64,000 nucleotides of DNA from positions 201,926 to 265,925 of the forward strand of contig NZ_BQUN01000068.1 of assembly GCF_026008495.1 (NCBI RefSeq), given 5' to 3'. Numbering within the stretch: the first letter of the stretch is position 1; each line of letters begins with the position of its first letter. This DNA comes from Streptomyces sp. A012304. Lineage in GTDB: Bacteria; Actinomycetota; Actinomycetes; Streptomycetales; Streptomycetaceae. Shown here piece after piece: positions 39,064 through 47,848 of the stretch. The position numbers were made by a program, and so were the translations under genes. The notes beneath the pieces were generated by a model. That model searched no databases, was not told the DNA's origin, and saw nothing but the letters and a program-made list of their open reading frames with translations.

Positions 39064-42048
39064 TCAGGTGATCGGGAGCGGTTTCAGCAGGGGGCGCACC
39101 GCGTCGGCCTCCGGGGCCTTCAAGGACTCGAAGATGGCCAGGGCCTCCTGCCAGCAGACCTGCGCCCGGCCGGTCTGTCCGATGCCGCTCAGCGCGTGGC
39201 CGAGGGCGACCAGGACGTTCCCGCGCCGCCATTCGCCGCCGATGCCGCGCAGGACGGTCAGGGCCGCCTCGGCGTGCGTCGCGGCCTGCGCCAGGCGCCG
39301 CGCGGCGATGTGGGCCTCGGCGAGCCGGAAGAGGGTCATGCCCTCCCACAGCCGCTGCCGGCTGTCGCGGAAGACGGCGAGCGCCTCTTCGAGACGGTCG
39401 ACGGCCGAGGTGAGCGAACCGCTCTGGGTGAGGGCGAGGCCCAGCGCGTACCGGCCGTTGGCGCCCTTGAGGGCGTGGCCCATGGCGTCGTACATGTCGG
39501 TGCCCCGCTGAGCCAGGGAGACGGCGGTCTCGGTGCGGCCCGTCGCCAGGTGGATGCGGGACAGGTTGCACAGCGCGCTCGCCTCGCCGGGGCCGTCCCC
39601 CGAGGCGCGGAAGCTCTCGATGGCCCGGGTCAGATGGGTCTCGCCCGCGTCGTGGCGGTTCTGGTACAGCGCGATGACTCCCAGCATGTTGGACGCCCAG
39701 CACCGGGGGAGCGGATCGTCCGCCGACTCGGGCAGCTCCAGTGCCTCCGCGGCCTCCTGGCCCGCCAGCTCGAACCGGCCGGACATGTGGTGGCCGTTGG
39801 CCAGTGTCACCAGGGCCCTGGCCTCCGCCCGCCGGTCACCGGCCGCCCGCGCGGCCTCCCGCAGGGCCGCCCCGGTGGCCTCGTACTCCTTGGAGTTGGC
39901 GCCGGACTCGGCGAGGTCGATGGACGCCCACAGCAGGTCCACCGCCCGTCTCACCTGGTCGGGCCCGGTCGACTGGCGTACGCACGCCAGCAGGCACACC
40001 GCCTCCGCGTACAGCCAGTCCTGCGCCGCCCGCCGGTCCGCGAAGGACAGGCCCGGGTAGTCCGTGCCCTCCAGGTGGTCCACCAGCCGGTCCCCGGGGC
40101 GTTCGATGGCGTAGACGCCCGCCACCGTGGCCAGGTAGAAGTCCAGCAGACGTGACAGCGCCGCGTCGCGTTCCGCGGGGAACTGCTCGTCGCGTTCGGC
40201 GCATGCACGCGCGTAGAGCCGGACCAGGTCGTGGAAGCGGTAGCGGCCGGGTGCCGCCGACTCCAGCAGGGAGGTGTCGACCAGGGCCTCCAGGAGGTCT
40301 TCGGTGTCCTCGGCCGGGAGGTCCAGGACCGCCGCCGCGGCCGCGAGGGAGATGTCCGGGCCGTCCGCGAGGCCCAGCAGCCGGAACGCCCGCGCCTGGT
40401 TCGGCTCCAGCTGGCCGTACCCCAGCTCGAACGTCGCCTTCACCGCCAGGTCCCCGGCCTGGAGTTCGTCCAGCCGGCGCCGTTCGTCGGCGAGCTTCGC
40501 CGCAAGCACCGACACCGTCCAGGTGCGGCGGGCAGCCAGCCGGGAGGCCGCGATGCGGATCGCCAGCGGCAGGAACCCGCAGGCCGCGACCACGTCCAGC
40601 GCGGCCTCGCGCTCGGCGGCGACCCGTTCCTCGCCGACGATCCGCGTGAACAGCTGCAAGGCCTCGTCGGGGGACATCACGTCCAGGTCGACGAGGTGCG
40701 CGCCCGCCAGGCCGACCATCCGCACCCGTGACGTCACCAGGGCCGCGCAGCCCTCCGTCCCCGGCAGCAGCGGCCGTACCTGCGCCGCGTCCCTCGCGTT
40801 GTCCAGCAGCACCAGGACCCGCCGGCCGTCCAGGACCGAGCGGTACAGCGCCGCCCGCTCCTCCAGGGAGTCCGGGACCGCCGTGTCCGGGGTGCCGAGC
40901 GCCCGCAGGAACGCCCCGAGCACCGCCTCCGGTTCCGCCGCCCGCGCGCCGGCGCCCTGGAGGTCGACGTACAGCTGGCCGTCCGGGAAGGCCGCCCGTG
41001 CCCGGTGGGCCACATGGACGGCCAGGGTCGTCTTGCCGACGCCGCCGATGCCGGCCAGCGCGGAGACGGCCATCACCCGGCCCGCTCCGCCGCCCCCCTC
41101 GGGGCCCGGCTCCGACGCCCCGGCCAGCACCTCGCTCAGCTCCTGCACGACGGCCGACCGGCCGGTGAAGTCGGGCACGGTCGCGGGGAGCTGGGCGGGA
41201 CGGACCGGCGCCGAGGAGGGTTCGGCCGGCGGCGCCGACGGCTCCGCCAGCTCCGGGTCGGCCTGGAGGATCCGCCGCTGGAGCTCGCGCAGACCGGCCC
41301 GCGGGTCCACGCCCAGCTCCTCGGCCAGCAGGCGCCGGGTGTCCGCGTACACCGCGAGGGCCTCCGCCTGGCGGCCGCAGCGGTACAGCGCCAGCATCAG
41401 CAGCTCACGGAAGCGTTCGCGCAGCGGGTGCGCCGCGGTCAGGGCGGTCAGTTCGGAGACCGCCTCCGCGTGCCGGCCCTGCTCCAGGTCCATGTCGAGA
41501 CGGGACTCCAGCAGCCCCAGCCGCCACTCCTCCAGCCGTACCCGCTGGGCCTCGGCGTACGGGCCGGGCACACCGGCCAGCGTCTCGCCGTCCCACAGGT
41601 CCAGCGTCCGGTCGAGGATCTCCCGGGCGCGGCACAGGTCCCCGGCGGCGCGTGCCTTCTCCGCCTCCGCCGCCCACTCCTGCGCCACCGCCAGGTCCAG
41701 CGCGCCCGGCCGCAGCCCGCGCACCGCGTACCCGCCCGACTCGCTCACCAGGACGCCCGCGTCGAGCACCTTCCGCAGCCGTGAGGCGTACGTCCGTACC
41801 GCCGCGAGGGCCTGCGACGGCGGCTCCTCGCCCCACAGCGCGTCGATCAGCTCGGCGGCCGTCGCCGTACGGCCCTCGCGCAGCAACAGCGCGGCGAGCA
41901 GGGCGCGTTGCTGGGGGGAGCCGGTGGCCAGCGGCTCCTCGCCGCGCCGGGCGCGCACCGGGCCGAGCACGTCGAAGCGCAACGCCGTCGGCTCCACCGA
42001 GGAGCCGGGACGTCTCTGCTCCGGCACGCGCGGTACACGGTCGTCCAT
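39064..42048 (-). CDS. afsR: AfsR, SARP-type ATPase transcriptional activator
   Basis: A 994-residue protein; S. coelicolor AfsR has 993. In order: an OmpR-like winged helix (about residues 20-110, RFDVLGPVRARRGEEPLATG), a bacterial transcriptional activation domain (to about 265, ending LAEELGVDPRAGLRELQRRIL), and an NB-ARC ATPase with Walker A GIGGVGKTTLAVHVAH and a RRVLVLLDNARDAAQV Walker B segment. C-terminal TPR-like helices follow (for example EASALCNLSRIHLATG). AfsR is phosphorylated by AfsK and activates afsS. The ATG at 42048 with AGGGAG upstream was preferred to one 75 bp earlier. Confidence 0.95.
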   Translation of the reverse strand: MDDRVPRVPEQRRPGSSVEPTALRFDVLGPVRARRGEEPLATGSPQQRALLAALLLREGRTATAAELIDALWGEEPPSQALAAVRTYASRLRKVLDAGVLVSESGGYAVRGLRPGALDLAVAQEWAAEAEKARAAGDLCRAREILDRTLDLWDGETLAGVPGPYAEAQRVRLEEWRLGLLESRLDMDLEQGRHAEAVSELTALTAAHPLRERFRELLMLALYRCGRQAEALAVYADTRRLLAEELGVDPRAGLRELQRRILQADPELAEPSAPPAEPSSAPVRPAQLPATVPDFTGRSAVVQELSEVLAGASEPGPEGGGGAGRVMAVSALAGIGGVGKTTLAVHVAHRARAAFPDGQLYVDLQGAGARAAEPEAVLGAFLRALGTPDTAVPDSLEERAALYRSVLDGRRVLVLLDNARDAAQVRPLLPGTEGCAALVTSRVRMVGLAGAHLVDLDVMSPDEALQLFTRIVGEERVAAEREAALDVVAACGFLPLAIRIAASRLAARRTWTVSVLAAKLADERRRLDELQAGDLAVKATFELGYGQLEPNQARAFRLLGLADGPDISLAAAAAVLDLPAEDTEDLLEALVDTSLLESAAPGRYRFHDLVRLYARACAERDEQFPAERDAALSRLLDFYLATVAGVYAIERPGDRLVDHLEGTDYPGLSFADRRAAQDWLYAEAVCLLACVRQSTGPDQVRRAVDLLWASIDLAESGANSKEYEATGAALREAARAAGDRRAEARALVTLANGHHMSGRFELAGQEAAEALELPESADDPLPRCWASNMLGVIALYQNRHDAGETHLTRAIESFRASGDGPGEASALCNLSRIHLATGRTETAVSLAQRGTDMYDAMGHALKGANGRYALGLALTQSGSLTSAVDRLEEALAVFRDSRQRLWEGMTLFRLAEAHIAARRLAQAATHAEAALTVLRGIGGEWRRGNVLVALGHALSGIGQTGRAQVCWQEALAIFESLKAPEADAVRPLLKPLPIT

Positions 42049-42229
42049 CGGGGTCTCCCTACTACCTGACCAACCAGGACAGTTTGCCCTGTCCATGGCG
42101 GAACCGTCAGCCGTGCGAGACACCTGTCACAAGGCTGGTCACGCGCGGCCCTCGGGAGTCCACACACCTCTCACAGTGTCTCCGCACAAGTCCGCGCGGA
42201 GCCGGACACGGCAGCCCGCTCCACGGTAG

Positions 42230-42244
42230 CTGACGGTCCGTCAG
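42230..42244. promoter_or_regulatory. Operator copy 5, CTGACGGTCCGTCAG
   Basis: Perfect palindromic arms upstream of the amidohydrolase. TGACGG (42231-42236) serves as -35, 16 bp from -10-like TACCGT (42253-42258). The ATG at 42266 follows 7 nt later, so the transcript is probably leaderless. Confidence 0.72.
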
Positions 42245-42265
42245 ATCGGCGCTACCGTGACCCCC

Positions 42266-43501
42266 ATGGACACGCATCCCACCCCGCTGCCCCGGATCAT
42301 CTCCGTCGACGACCACACCGTCGAACCGCCCACCGTCTGGCAGGACCGCCTGCCGAAGAAGTACCAGGACACCGGGCCCCGCATAGTTCGCGCCCCGGTG
42401 AAGGAGATGACCTTCCTCGGCGGCCACTTCAAGCCCGTCATGGGCGAGCCCGGCGACGACGGCCCCCTCGGCGACTGGTGGGTCTACGAGGACCTCCGCC
42501 GGCCCCTCACCCGCCTCGACACCGCCGTCGGCTACGACCGGGACGAGATCCGGCTGGAGGTCATCACCTACGAGCAGATGCGTCCGGGCTCCTACGACGT
42601 TCCCTCGCGCCTCGCCGACATGGACGTCAACCACGTCCAGTCCGCCGTCTGCTTCCCCACCTTCCCGCGCTTCTGCGGCCAGACCTTCACCGAGGCCGCC
42701 GACCGCGAGCTGGGTCTGCTCTGCGTGCGCGCCTACAACGACTGGACGGTGGAGGAGTGGTGCGGCCCCGAGGCACACGGCCGGCTCATCCCCCTCACCC
42801 TCATCCCCCTCTGGGACGCCGAGCTGGCCGCCGCGGAGGTCCGCCGCAACGCGGCCCGCGGGGTGCGCGCCGTCGCCTTCTCGGAGATCCCCCCGTTCCT
42901 CGGCCTGCCCTCCGTGCACACCGACGCCTGGGACCCCTTCCTCGCCGCCTGCGACGAGACCGGCACGGTCATCGCCATGCACATCGGCTCCTCCAGCCGC
43001 ATGCCCTCCACCTCCGCCGACGCCCCGCCCGCCGTCGGCTCCACCATCACCTTCGCCAACTGCTGCTTCTCCATGGTCGACTGGCTGATGAGCGGCAAGT
43101 TCGAACGCTTCCCGAACCTCAAGGTCATGTACGCCGAGGGCCAGATCGGCTGGATCCCGTACATCCTGGAGCGCGCCGACGTCGTCTGGGAGGAGAACCG
43201 GGGCTGGGGCGGCGTCGCCGACAAGGTCCACCGGCCGCCGTCCGAGCTGTTCGCCGAGCACGTGTACGGCTGCTTCTTCGACGACGCCTTCGGGCTGCGC
43301 AACCTGGACGCCGTCGGCGTCGGGAACGTGCTGTACGAGACCGACTACCCGCACTCCGACTCCACCTGGCCCAAGTCCCGCGAGGTCGGCGAGGCGCAGA
43401 TGGGCCATCTGGACCCGGACGTCGTCGAACGGATCGTCCGGGGCAACGCGATCGAGCTGCTGGGGCTGACCGAGGACGGCCTGTGGGACGGACCCCGGTG
43501 A
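42266..43501 (+). CDS. Amidohydrolase-2 family metal-dependent hydrolase
   Basis: A 411-residue TIM-barrel hydrolase/decarboxylase of the PF04909 type. IISVDDHTVEPPTVW carries the first metal motif, IAMHIGSS the His at strand 5, and YETDYPHSDSTWP the Asp/His end motif. The ATG at 42266 fits a leaderless start 7 nt after the -10; a GTG at 42257 is the alternative. Homologues are common beside luciferase-like oxidoreductases in actinobacterial catabolic clusters. It is coupled by GTGA to the next gene. Confidence 0.88.
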   Translation: MDTHPTPLPRIISVDDHTVEPPTVWQDRLPKKYQDTGPRIVRAPVKEMTFLGGHFKPVMGEPGDDGPLGDWWVYEDLRRPLTRLDTAVGYDRDEIRLEVITYEQMRPGSYDVPSRLADMDVNHVQSAVCFPTFPRFCGQTFTEAADRELGLLCVRAYNDWTVEEWCGPEAHGRLIPLTLIPLWDAELAAAEVRRNAARGVRAVAFSEIPPFLGLPSVHTDAWDPFLAACDETGTVIAMHIGSSSRMPSTSADAPPAVGSTITFANCCFSMVDWLMSGKFERFPNLKVMYAEGQIGWIPYILERADVVWEENRGWGGVADKVHRPPSELFAEHVYGCFFDDAFGLRNLDAVGVGNVLYETDYPHSDSTWPKSREVGEAQMGHLDPDVVERIVRGNAIELLGLTEDGLWDGPR

Positions 43502-44421
43502 CCGCCCCGGAGTACGGCATCCAGCTGCCCGTCCAGTCCCAGTCCACGCTGTACGCCGAGCCCTGGGAGGCCGGCGCGGGGCCCGCCGAGCTGGTCGCCG
43601 TCGCCCGCGCCGCCGACCGCGCCGGCTTCGCCTATGTCGCCTGCTGCGACCACGTCGCCGTCCCGCGCCGGCTCGCCCCGGCCATGGGCACGGTCTGGTA
43701 CGACCCCGTCGCCACCCTCGCCCACCTCGCGGCCGTCACCGAACGCGTCCGCCTCCTCAGCCATGTCGCGGTCGTCGGCCTGCGCCACCCGCTGATCACC
43801 GCCAAGCAGTACGCCACCCTCGACCATCTCTCCGGCGGCCGGCTGGTCCTCGGCGTCGGCGCCGGACACGTACCGGAGGAGTTCGAGGCGCTCGGGGTGG
43901 ACTTCCGGCGGCGCGGGGCCGTGCTCGACGAGTGCGTGGACGCCCTGCGGGCCGCCCTCGGCCCCGACGAGTTCCCGTCGTACGCGGGGAAGGAGTACGC
44001 GTTCGACGGGCTCGGGCAGCGGCCCCGGCCGGCGCAGGAGCGGATCCCGCTGTGGGTCGGCGGCTCCTCGCCCGCCGCCGTACGGCGCGCCGCCCTCCGG
44101 GGCGACGGATGGCTGCCCCAGGGCGACCCGCGCGAACGACTGCCGCGCCGGCTCGCCCGTATCCGCGAGCTGCGCGAACAGGCCGGCCTGGACGGAGAGT
44201 TCACCTTCGGAGCGATCACCGAGCCGCTGTACGTCGGCACCCCGGCCTGGGACGTCGGCCGGCGCACGGTGACCGGCGGCCCGCAGGCCCTCGCCGAGTC
44301 GCTGCGGGAGTACCGGGCGATGGGCGTCGACCAGGTCCAGGTGCGGTTCCGGAGCCGGAGCGCGGCCGAACTCATCGACCAGATGGACGCGTTCGGGACG
44401 GAGGTGGCGCCCCTGCTGTGA
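43498..44421 (+). CDS. Luciferase-like (LLM) F420-dependent oxidoreductase
   Basis: A 307-residue TIM barrel of the luciferase-like monooxygenase class. KQYATLDHLSGGRLVLGVGAGHVPEEFEALG and ERIPLWVGGSSPAAVRRAA are the usual signatures. The GTG at 43498 overlaps the amidohydrolase stop. Actinobacterial members mostly use F420; fbiC in this window shows that the cofactor can be made. Confidence 0.88.
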   Translation: MTAPEYGIQLPVQSQSTLYAEPWEAGAGPAELVAVARAADRAGFAYVACCDHVAVPRRLAPAMGTVWYDPVATLAHLAAVTERVRLLSHVAVVGLRHPLITAKQYATLDHLSGGRLVLGVGAGHVPEEFEALGVDFRRRGAVLDECVDALRAALGPDEFPSYAGKEYAFDGLGQRPRPAQERIPLWVGGSSPAAVRRAALRGDGWLPQGDPRERLPRRLARIRELREQAGLDGEFTFGAITEPLYVGTPAWDVGRRTVTGGPQALAESLREYRAMGVDQVQVRFRSRSAAELIDQMDAFGTEVAPLL

Positions 44422-44478
44422 CTACCTGTCTGACAGCCCTTCTTGAATTTTTGAACATGTCCGCGCCGGGCCGCGTAT

Positions 44479-44490
44479 GTACGAACGTAC
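44479..44490. promoter_or_regulatory. Small palindrome upstream of the LuxR-type gene
   Basis: GTACG-AA-CGTAC, 33 bp before the start at 44524. A possible regulator site; no promoter elements are clear. Confidence 0.35.
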
Positions 44491-44523
44491 GGACGTGATG
44501 GTTCCGGCGGAAGGACCCGTGTC

Positions 44524-45156
44524 ATGCGCTCCTCCCAGCGACTCTCCGTCGCCCTCGCCTGCGCGGAGGGCGACTGGCCGCACGACGACTGGCCCGCCCC
44601 CGACGACCCGTACGTGGGGCGGGCCGTGCGTCTGGCGCGTCCCTTCCGGGTCCCGCGGGGCGTGGACGTCGCCCTGCTGCGCTGCGCCGAGCCGCTGGAC
44701 GCCCTGGGGGAGCTGTCGGGCGCGCGCGTCCCGGTGATCGTGGTCAGCGCGTGCCGGGACACGGACACCGTCGTGGAGGTGTTCCGGCGCGGGGCGGGCT
44801 ATCTCGTCGAGGGCGACTACTGCACCTGCATGCTGTCCTCGGCGGTCGTGGGGGCCACCGTGGGCCACACGTACCTCTCGCCGTACGCCTGCGCCGCCCT
44901 GCGCGCGGGGGCCCGGCGCACCCCCGCGGCCGACGGGGCGATCGAGCGGCTGCGGGCGCTGCTCTCGCCGCGCGAGCAGCAGATCATGGAGCTGCTGTCG
45001 ACCGGTCTGGGCGCCCAGGAGATCGGGCTGCGCTTACGGCTGAGCGAGAAGACCGTCCGCAACAACCTCAGCAACATCTACGCCAAGCTGAACGCCCGGG
45101 GCAGCACGGACGCGGTCCTGCGGTGGCTGGGAGCCGCGCCCGTGCTTCGCATCTGA
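44524..45156 (+). CDS. LuxR-type orphan regulator
   Basis: A 210-residue protein. The C-terminal LuxR helix-turn-helix is LSPREQQIMELLSTGLGAQEIGLRLRLSEKTVRNNLSNIYAKL (residues about 150-192). The N-terminal part resembles a degenerate receiver (VPVIVVSACRDTDTVVEVFRRGAGYLVEG), but no intact Asp phosphorylation pocket is evident, and it has a CTCM segment. No histidine kinase is adjacent. Probably a phosphorylation-independent regulator; target unknown. Confidence 0.85.
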   Translation: MRSSQRLSVALACAEGDWPHDDWPAPDDPYVGRAVRLARPFRVPRGVDVALLRCAEPLDALGELSGARVPVIVVSACRDTDTVVEVFRRGAGYLVEGDYCTCMLSSAVVGATVGHTYLSPYACAALRAGARRTPAADGAIERLRALLSPREQQIMELLSTGLGAQEIGLRLRLSEKTVRNNLSNIYAKLNARGSTDAVLRWLGAAPVLRI

Positions 45157-45166
45157 GAACGGTACG

Positions 45167-45958
45167 TCAGCTCGCCGGGATCTCGCTCAGCGGGATTTCC
45201 ACGTCGGTGACGTTCCCGCCGCCCTCACCGAATCCGGGTTCGGCGCGCAGGCTCTTCGTCGAGTTCTTGATTCCGTTGGCCTCCGGGGTCCCGCATTTCA
45301 CATTGCGCAGCCACAGCCGGCCGTCGGGCGTTCCGTTGTTCAGGATCTGCGGATAGAAGACGTGCACGGTGGCGGCGCCCTCGCTCGGCGCGAAGAACAC
45401 CTTCTGGCCGTCCTGTGCCTCCTTGTACGTGGCCCTCAGGAATCCGCTCACGTCGGTGCGCTTGGCGGACCACATGAAGAAGCCGATGCTGTCCGGCTGC
45501 ACGGTGTCCGTCCGGCTGAATTGCAGGGTGGTCGTCTTGTCGTCACGCGTGATGTTGATGGTCGAGGTGTTGAACTTCACGCCGATCTCGAAGAACGAGT
45601 TGCCCAGTTTGGTGTCGGCCCCCGCGGTGAATCCGTCCTCCAACTGGATGGTCCTGGTGACGGACGTGCTCACGCTGAAGGTGTTGCTCGTGCCGGTGGT
45701 CGATCCACAGTTGTCGGTCACCGCCGAGACGCGCTGGTTGGGGCCGAGGCTGTTCGCCTTGAACTGGACGTCGACGAATTCGCAGTTCTCCAGTTTGTCG
45801 GAGTCCGCGGCGCAGTCGGCGGTCACCTCGGAGGGAGTGGCGGCACCGGCCTGGTTCATCAGCGGGACGATCACCGCGAGGGCCGCCACCGGAGCGAGGG
45901 CCAGGGTGATGCGCTTCTTCTTGCTGCGGTGGCTTCTGGTGCGGTGGGTGCGGGTCAT
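45167..45958 (-). CDS. Secreted protein A, possible beta-pore-toxin-like fold
   Basis: A 263-residue protein with a clear Sec signal: Arg/Lys-rich n-region (HRSKKKR), hydrophobic core ITLALAPVAALAVIVPL, cleavage after AGA. The mature protein has paired Cys and a long Ser/Thr-rich amphipathic stretch (TSNTFSVSTSVTRTIQ, then FFEIGVKFNTSTINITRD), a pattern typical of aerolysin/ETX-MTX2-type beta-hairpin regions. This assignment is tentative. ENCEFVDVQFK matches DNCDFVETKFE of the protein encoded just upstream. ATG at 45958 with CGGAG. Confidence 0.72.
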   Translation of the reverse strand: MTRTHRTRSHRSKKKRITLALAPVAALAVIVPLMNQAGAATPSEVTADCAADSDKLENCEFVDVQFKANSLGPNQRVSAVTDNCGSTTGTSNTFSVSTSVTRTIQLEDGFTAGADTKLGNSFFEIGVKFNTSTINITRDDKTTTLQFSRTDTVQPDSIGFFMWSAKRTDVSGFLRATYKEAQDGQKVFFAPSEGAATVHVFYPQILNNGTPDGRLWLRNVKCGTPEANGIKNSTKSLRAEPGFGEGGGNVTDVEIPLSEIPAS

Positions 45959-46031
45959 GGGGGGTCTCCGAAAAGGGGGTAGGGGCATTCGATTTGGGGG
46001 TGCGACCTGGGGGGATCGCGGCCGTGCGGGC

Positions 46032-46775
46032 TCAGCAGTCCGACAGGACCGCCTTGGAGGTGCCGTCCACCACACCGGGGGCGCCCGCGGCGCCCGGCAG
46101 GACGACGGGGCCCTCGACGACGTCCGGCGCCACGAAGTTCTGCTCGGGGGTGGCGTTGGTGACGGTCGTCGCCTCGCGGGCGTCGATCCGCACCCGCCAT
46201 TCGCCGGTCATGCGCTGCATCTTCGGGGTGAACTCCATGTGGAGCACCTTTCCGACCGGCACCTCACGCTGTTCCGTGGCGCCGGCGGTCGCCGCTTTCA
46301 CGGTCATGTCCAGCGTTCCCTTGTGCTTGAGCCACGACCCGCTCAACAGCCCGAAGAGGCCGCCTCCGCCGCCCTGCTGGGTCACCGTGTACTTGCCCTG
46401 GCCCTGGGCCGCCGTCGCGGACCAGGTGACGGAGACCTTCGCCGGTTCGGTGGCGTTCGGCTCGCAGTTCGGGAAGTCGATGGACGCCTTCTCGGTGGGT
46501 CCGTCGAAGGTCTCGAACTTCGTCTCGACGAAATCGCAGTTGTCCGACGCGAAACTCGGGCCGGCGATCGGATGACCGCCGAAGTCGGATATGGACTGCT
46601 GCTTGCCGTTGAGCACCTTGGCCCGCTGGCACATGGTCATGATCTGTTCCGGCGTCTTCTCGTCGGCCGCGTTGGCCGACGGAAGCAGTACTGCGGCGAC
46701 CGCCGCGCCGGTGGTAAGCGACGCCCCGATCGCCACGTACCTGACCTTCTTGTTCCTGAAGCGTCTGTTACCCAT
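46032..46775 (-). CDS. Secreted protein B, paired with secreted protein A
   Basis: A 247-residue protein. Signal peptide: FRNKKVRYVAIGASLTTG, then AAVAAVLLPSANA as the cleavage region. The mature part shares the NCDFVETKF motif with protein A, is beta-rich, and contains a QQGGGGGLFGLLSG loop and a final Cys. No catalytic motif is seen. It lies upstream of protein A on the same strand with 73 bp between, so both are probably exported together. ATG at 46775; GGAGAGAACAGGAC-like purines precede it. Confidence 0.72.
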   Translation of the reverse strand: MGNRRFRNKKVRYVAIGASLTTGAAVAAVLLPSANAADEKTPEQIMTMCQRAKVLNGKQQSISDFGGHPIAGPSFASDNCDFVETKFETFDGPTEKASIDFPNCEPNATEPAKVSVTWSATAAQGQGKYTVTQQGGGGGLFGLLSGSWLKHKGTLDMTVKAATAGATEQREVPVGKVLHMEFTPKMQRMTGEWRVRIDAREATTVTNATPEQNFVAPDVVEGPVVLPGAAGAPGVVDGTSKAVLSDC

Positions 46776-46909
46776 GTCCTGTTCTCTCCTTGGGGGTGCC
46801 TTTACCTTCCGGTCGAGGATTATTCGGTGCCCGCGGAGGCTGTCGACAGAGTCAAATGTCCCTACTCACCGGTCACTCAGATCGCTTGTGCAATCGGACC
46901 TACCGGTAT

Positions 46910-46924
46910 CTGACGCATCGTCAG
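46910..46924. promoter_or_regulatory. Operator copy 6, CTGACGCATCGTCAG
   Basis: Palindromic site upstream of the SDR gene. TGACGC (46911-46916) is 17 bp from -10-like TACGCT (46934-46939), and the start is at 46973. Confidence 0.72.
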
Positions 46925-46972
46925 CCATAGCGGTACGCTGACCTCGGCCAACGCACCGCGAAGGGAGTCCGC

Positions 46973-47743
46973 ATGGGCAAGCTCGACGGACGTGTCGTCC
47001 TCGTCACAGGCGCCGCGCGCGGCCAGGGGGAGCAGGAGGCCCGCCTGTTCCGGCAGGAGGGCGCCGAGGTCGTCGTCGCCGACGTTCTCGACGAGCGGGG
47101 TGAGGCGCTCGCCCAGGAGATCGGCGCGCTCCACGTCCACCTCGACGTGAGCCGGGAGGCCGACTGGCGCCGCGCCGTCACCGCCGCGCGGGAGGCGTAC
47201 GGCCGGATCGACGGACTGGTCAACAACGCCGGCATCCTGCGCTTCAACACCCTCCTGGAGACCCCGCTCGACGAGTTCATGCAGGTCGTCCAGGTCAACC
47301 AGGTCGGCTGCTTCCTCGGCGTGAAGACCGTCGCGCCTCAGATGGCCGACGGCGGCACGATCGTCAACACCGCCTCCTACACCGGGCTGACCGGCATGGC
47401 GGCCGTGGGCGCGTACGCCGCCACCAAGCACGCCATCCTCGGGCTGACCCGGGTGGCCGCGCTGGAGCTGGCGCCCCGGGGCATCCGGGTCAACGCGATG
47501 TGCCCCGGCGCCATCGACACCCCCATGTCCAACCCCGCCCTGCTGGACCCGGAGGCGGACGCCGAGGCGACGGCGCGGGGCCTGGACCGGCTCTACCGCA
47601 AGCTGGTGCCGCTCGGCCGGATCGGCAGGCCGGAGGAGGTGGCGCGGCTCGCCCTCTTCCTCACCTCGGACGACTCCTCCTACATCACCGGCCAGCCGTT
47701 CGTGATCGACGGGGGCTGGCTGGCCGGGGTCAGTGTGATCTGA
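46973..47743 (+). CDS. Short-chain dehydrogenase/reductase
   Basis: NAD(P)-dependent SDR of 256 residues. The cofactor loop is VTGAARGQGEQEARLF, with NNAG, a catalytic Ser in NTASYTG, and Tyr/Lys in YAATKHA; the C-terminal YITGQPFVIDGGWLAG is typical. The Gly-x-x-x-Gly spacing and acidic VVADV end suggest NAD. It resembles hydroxysteroid dehydrogenases, which fits the neighbouring catabolic genes, but the alcohol substrate is unproved. Confidence 0.93.
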   Translation: MGKLDGRVVLVTGAARGQGEQEARLFRQEGAEVVVADVLDERGEALAQEIGALHVHLDVSREADWRRAVTAAREAYGRIDGLVNNAGILRFNTLLETPLDEFMQVVQVNQVGCFLGVKTVAPQMADGGTIVNTASYTGLTGMAAVGAYAATKHAILGLTRVAALELAPRGIRVNAMCPGAIDTPMSNPALLDPEADAEATARGLDRLYRKLVPLGRIGRPEEVARLALFLTSDDSSYITGQPFVIDGGWLAGVSVI

Positions 47744-47804
47744 CGCCTGGTCGGCTATTGACGGTCCACCCGCCCGGTGCCACAGTCGGCGGCAACCGAT
47801 GTAT

Positions 47805-47819
47805 CTGACGATCCGTCAG
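47805..47819. promoter_or_regulatory. Operator copy 7, CTGACGATCCGTCAG
   Basis: Palindromic site 29 bp before the LLM oxidoreductase start at 47849. Same motif as copies 1-6; no clear -10 follows it. Confidence 0.7.
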
Positions 47820-47848
47820 AAACCATGGACCCGGGACGGTGAACCTCC

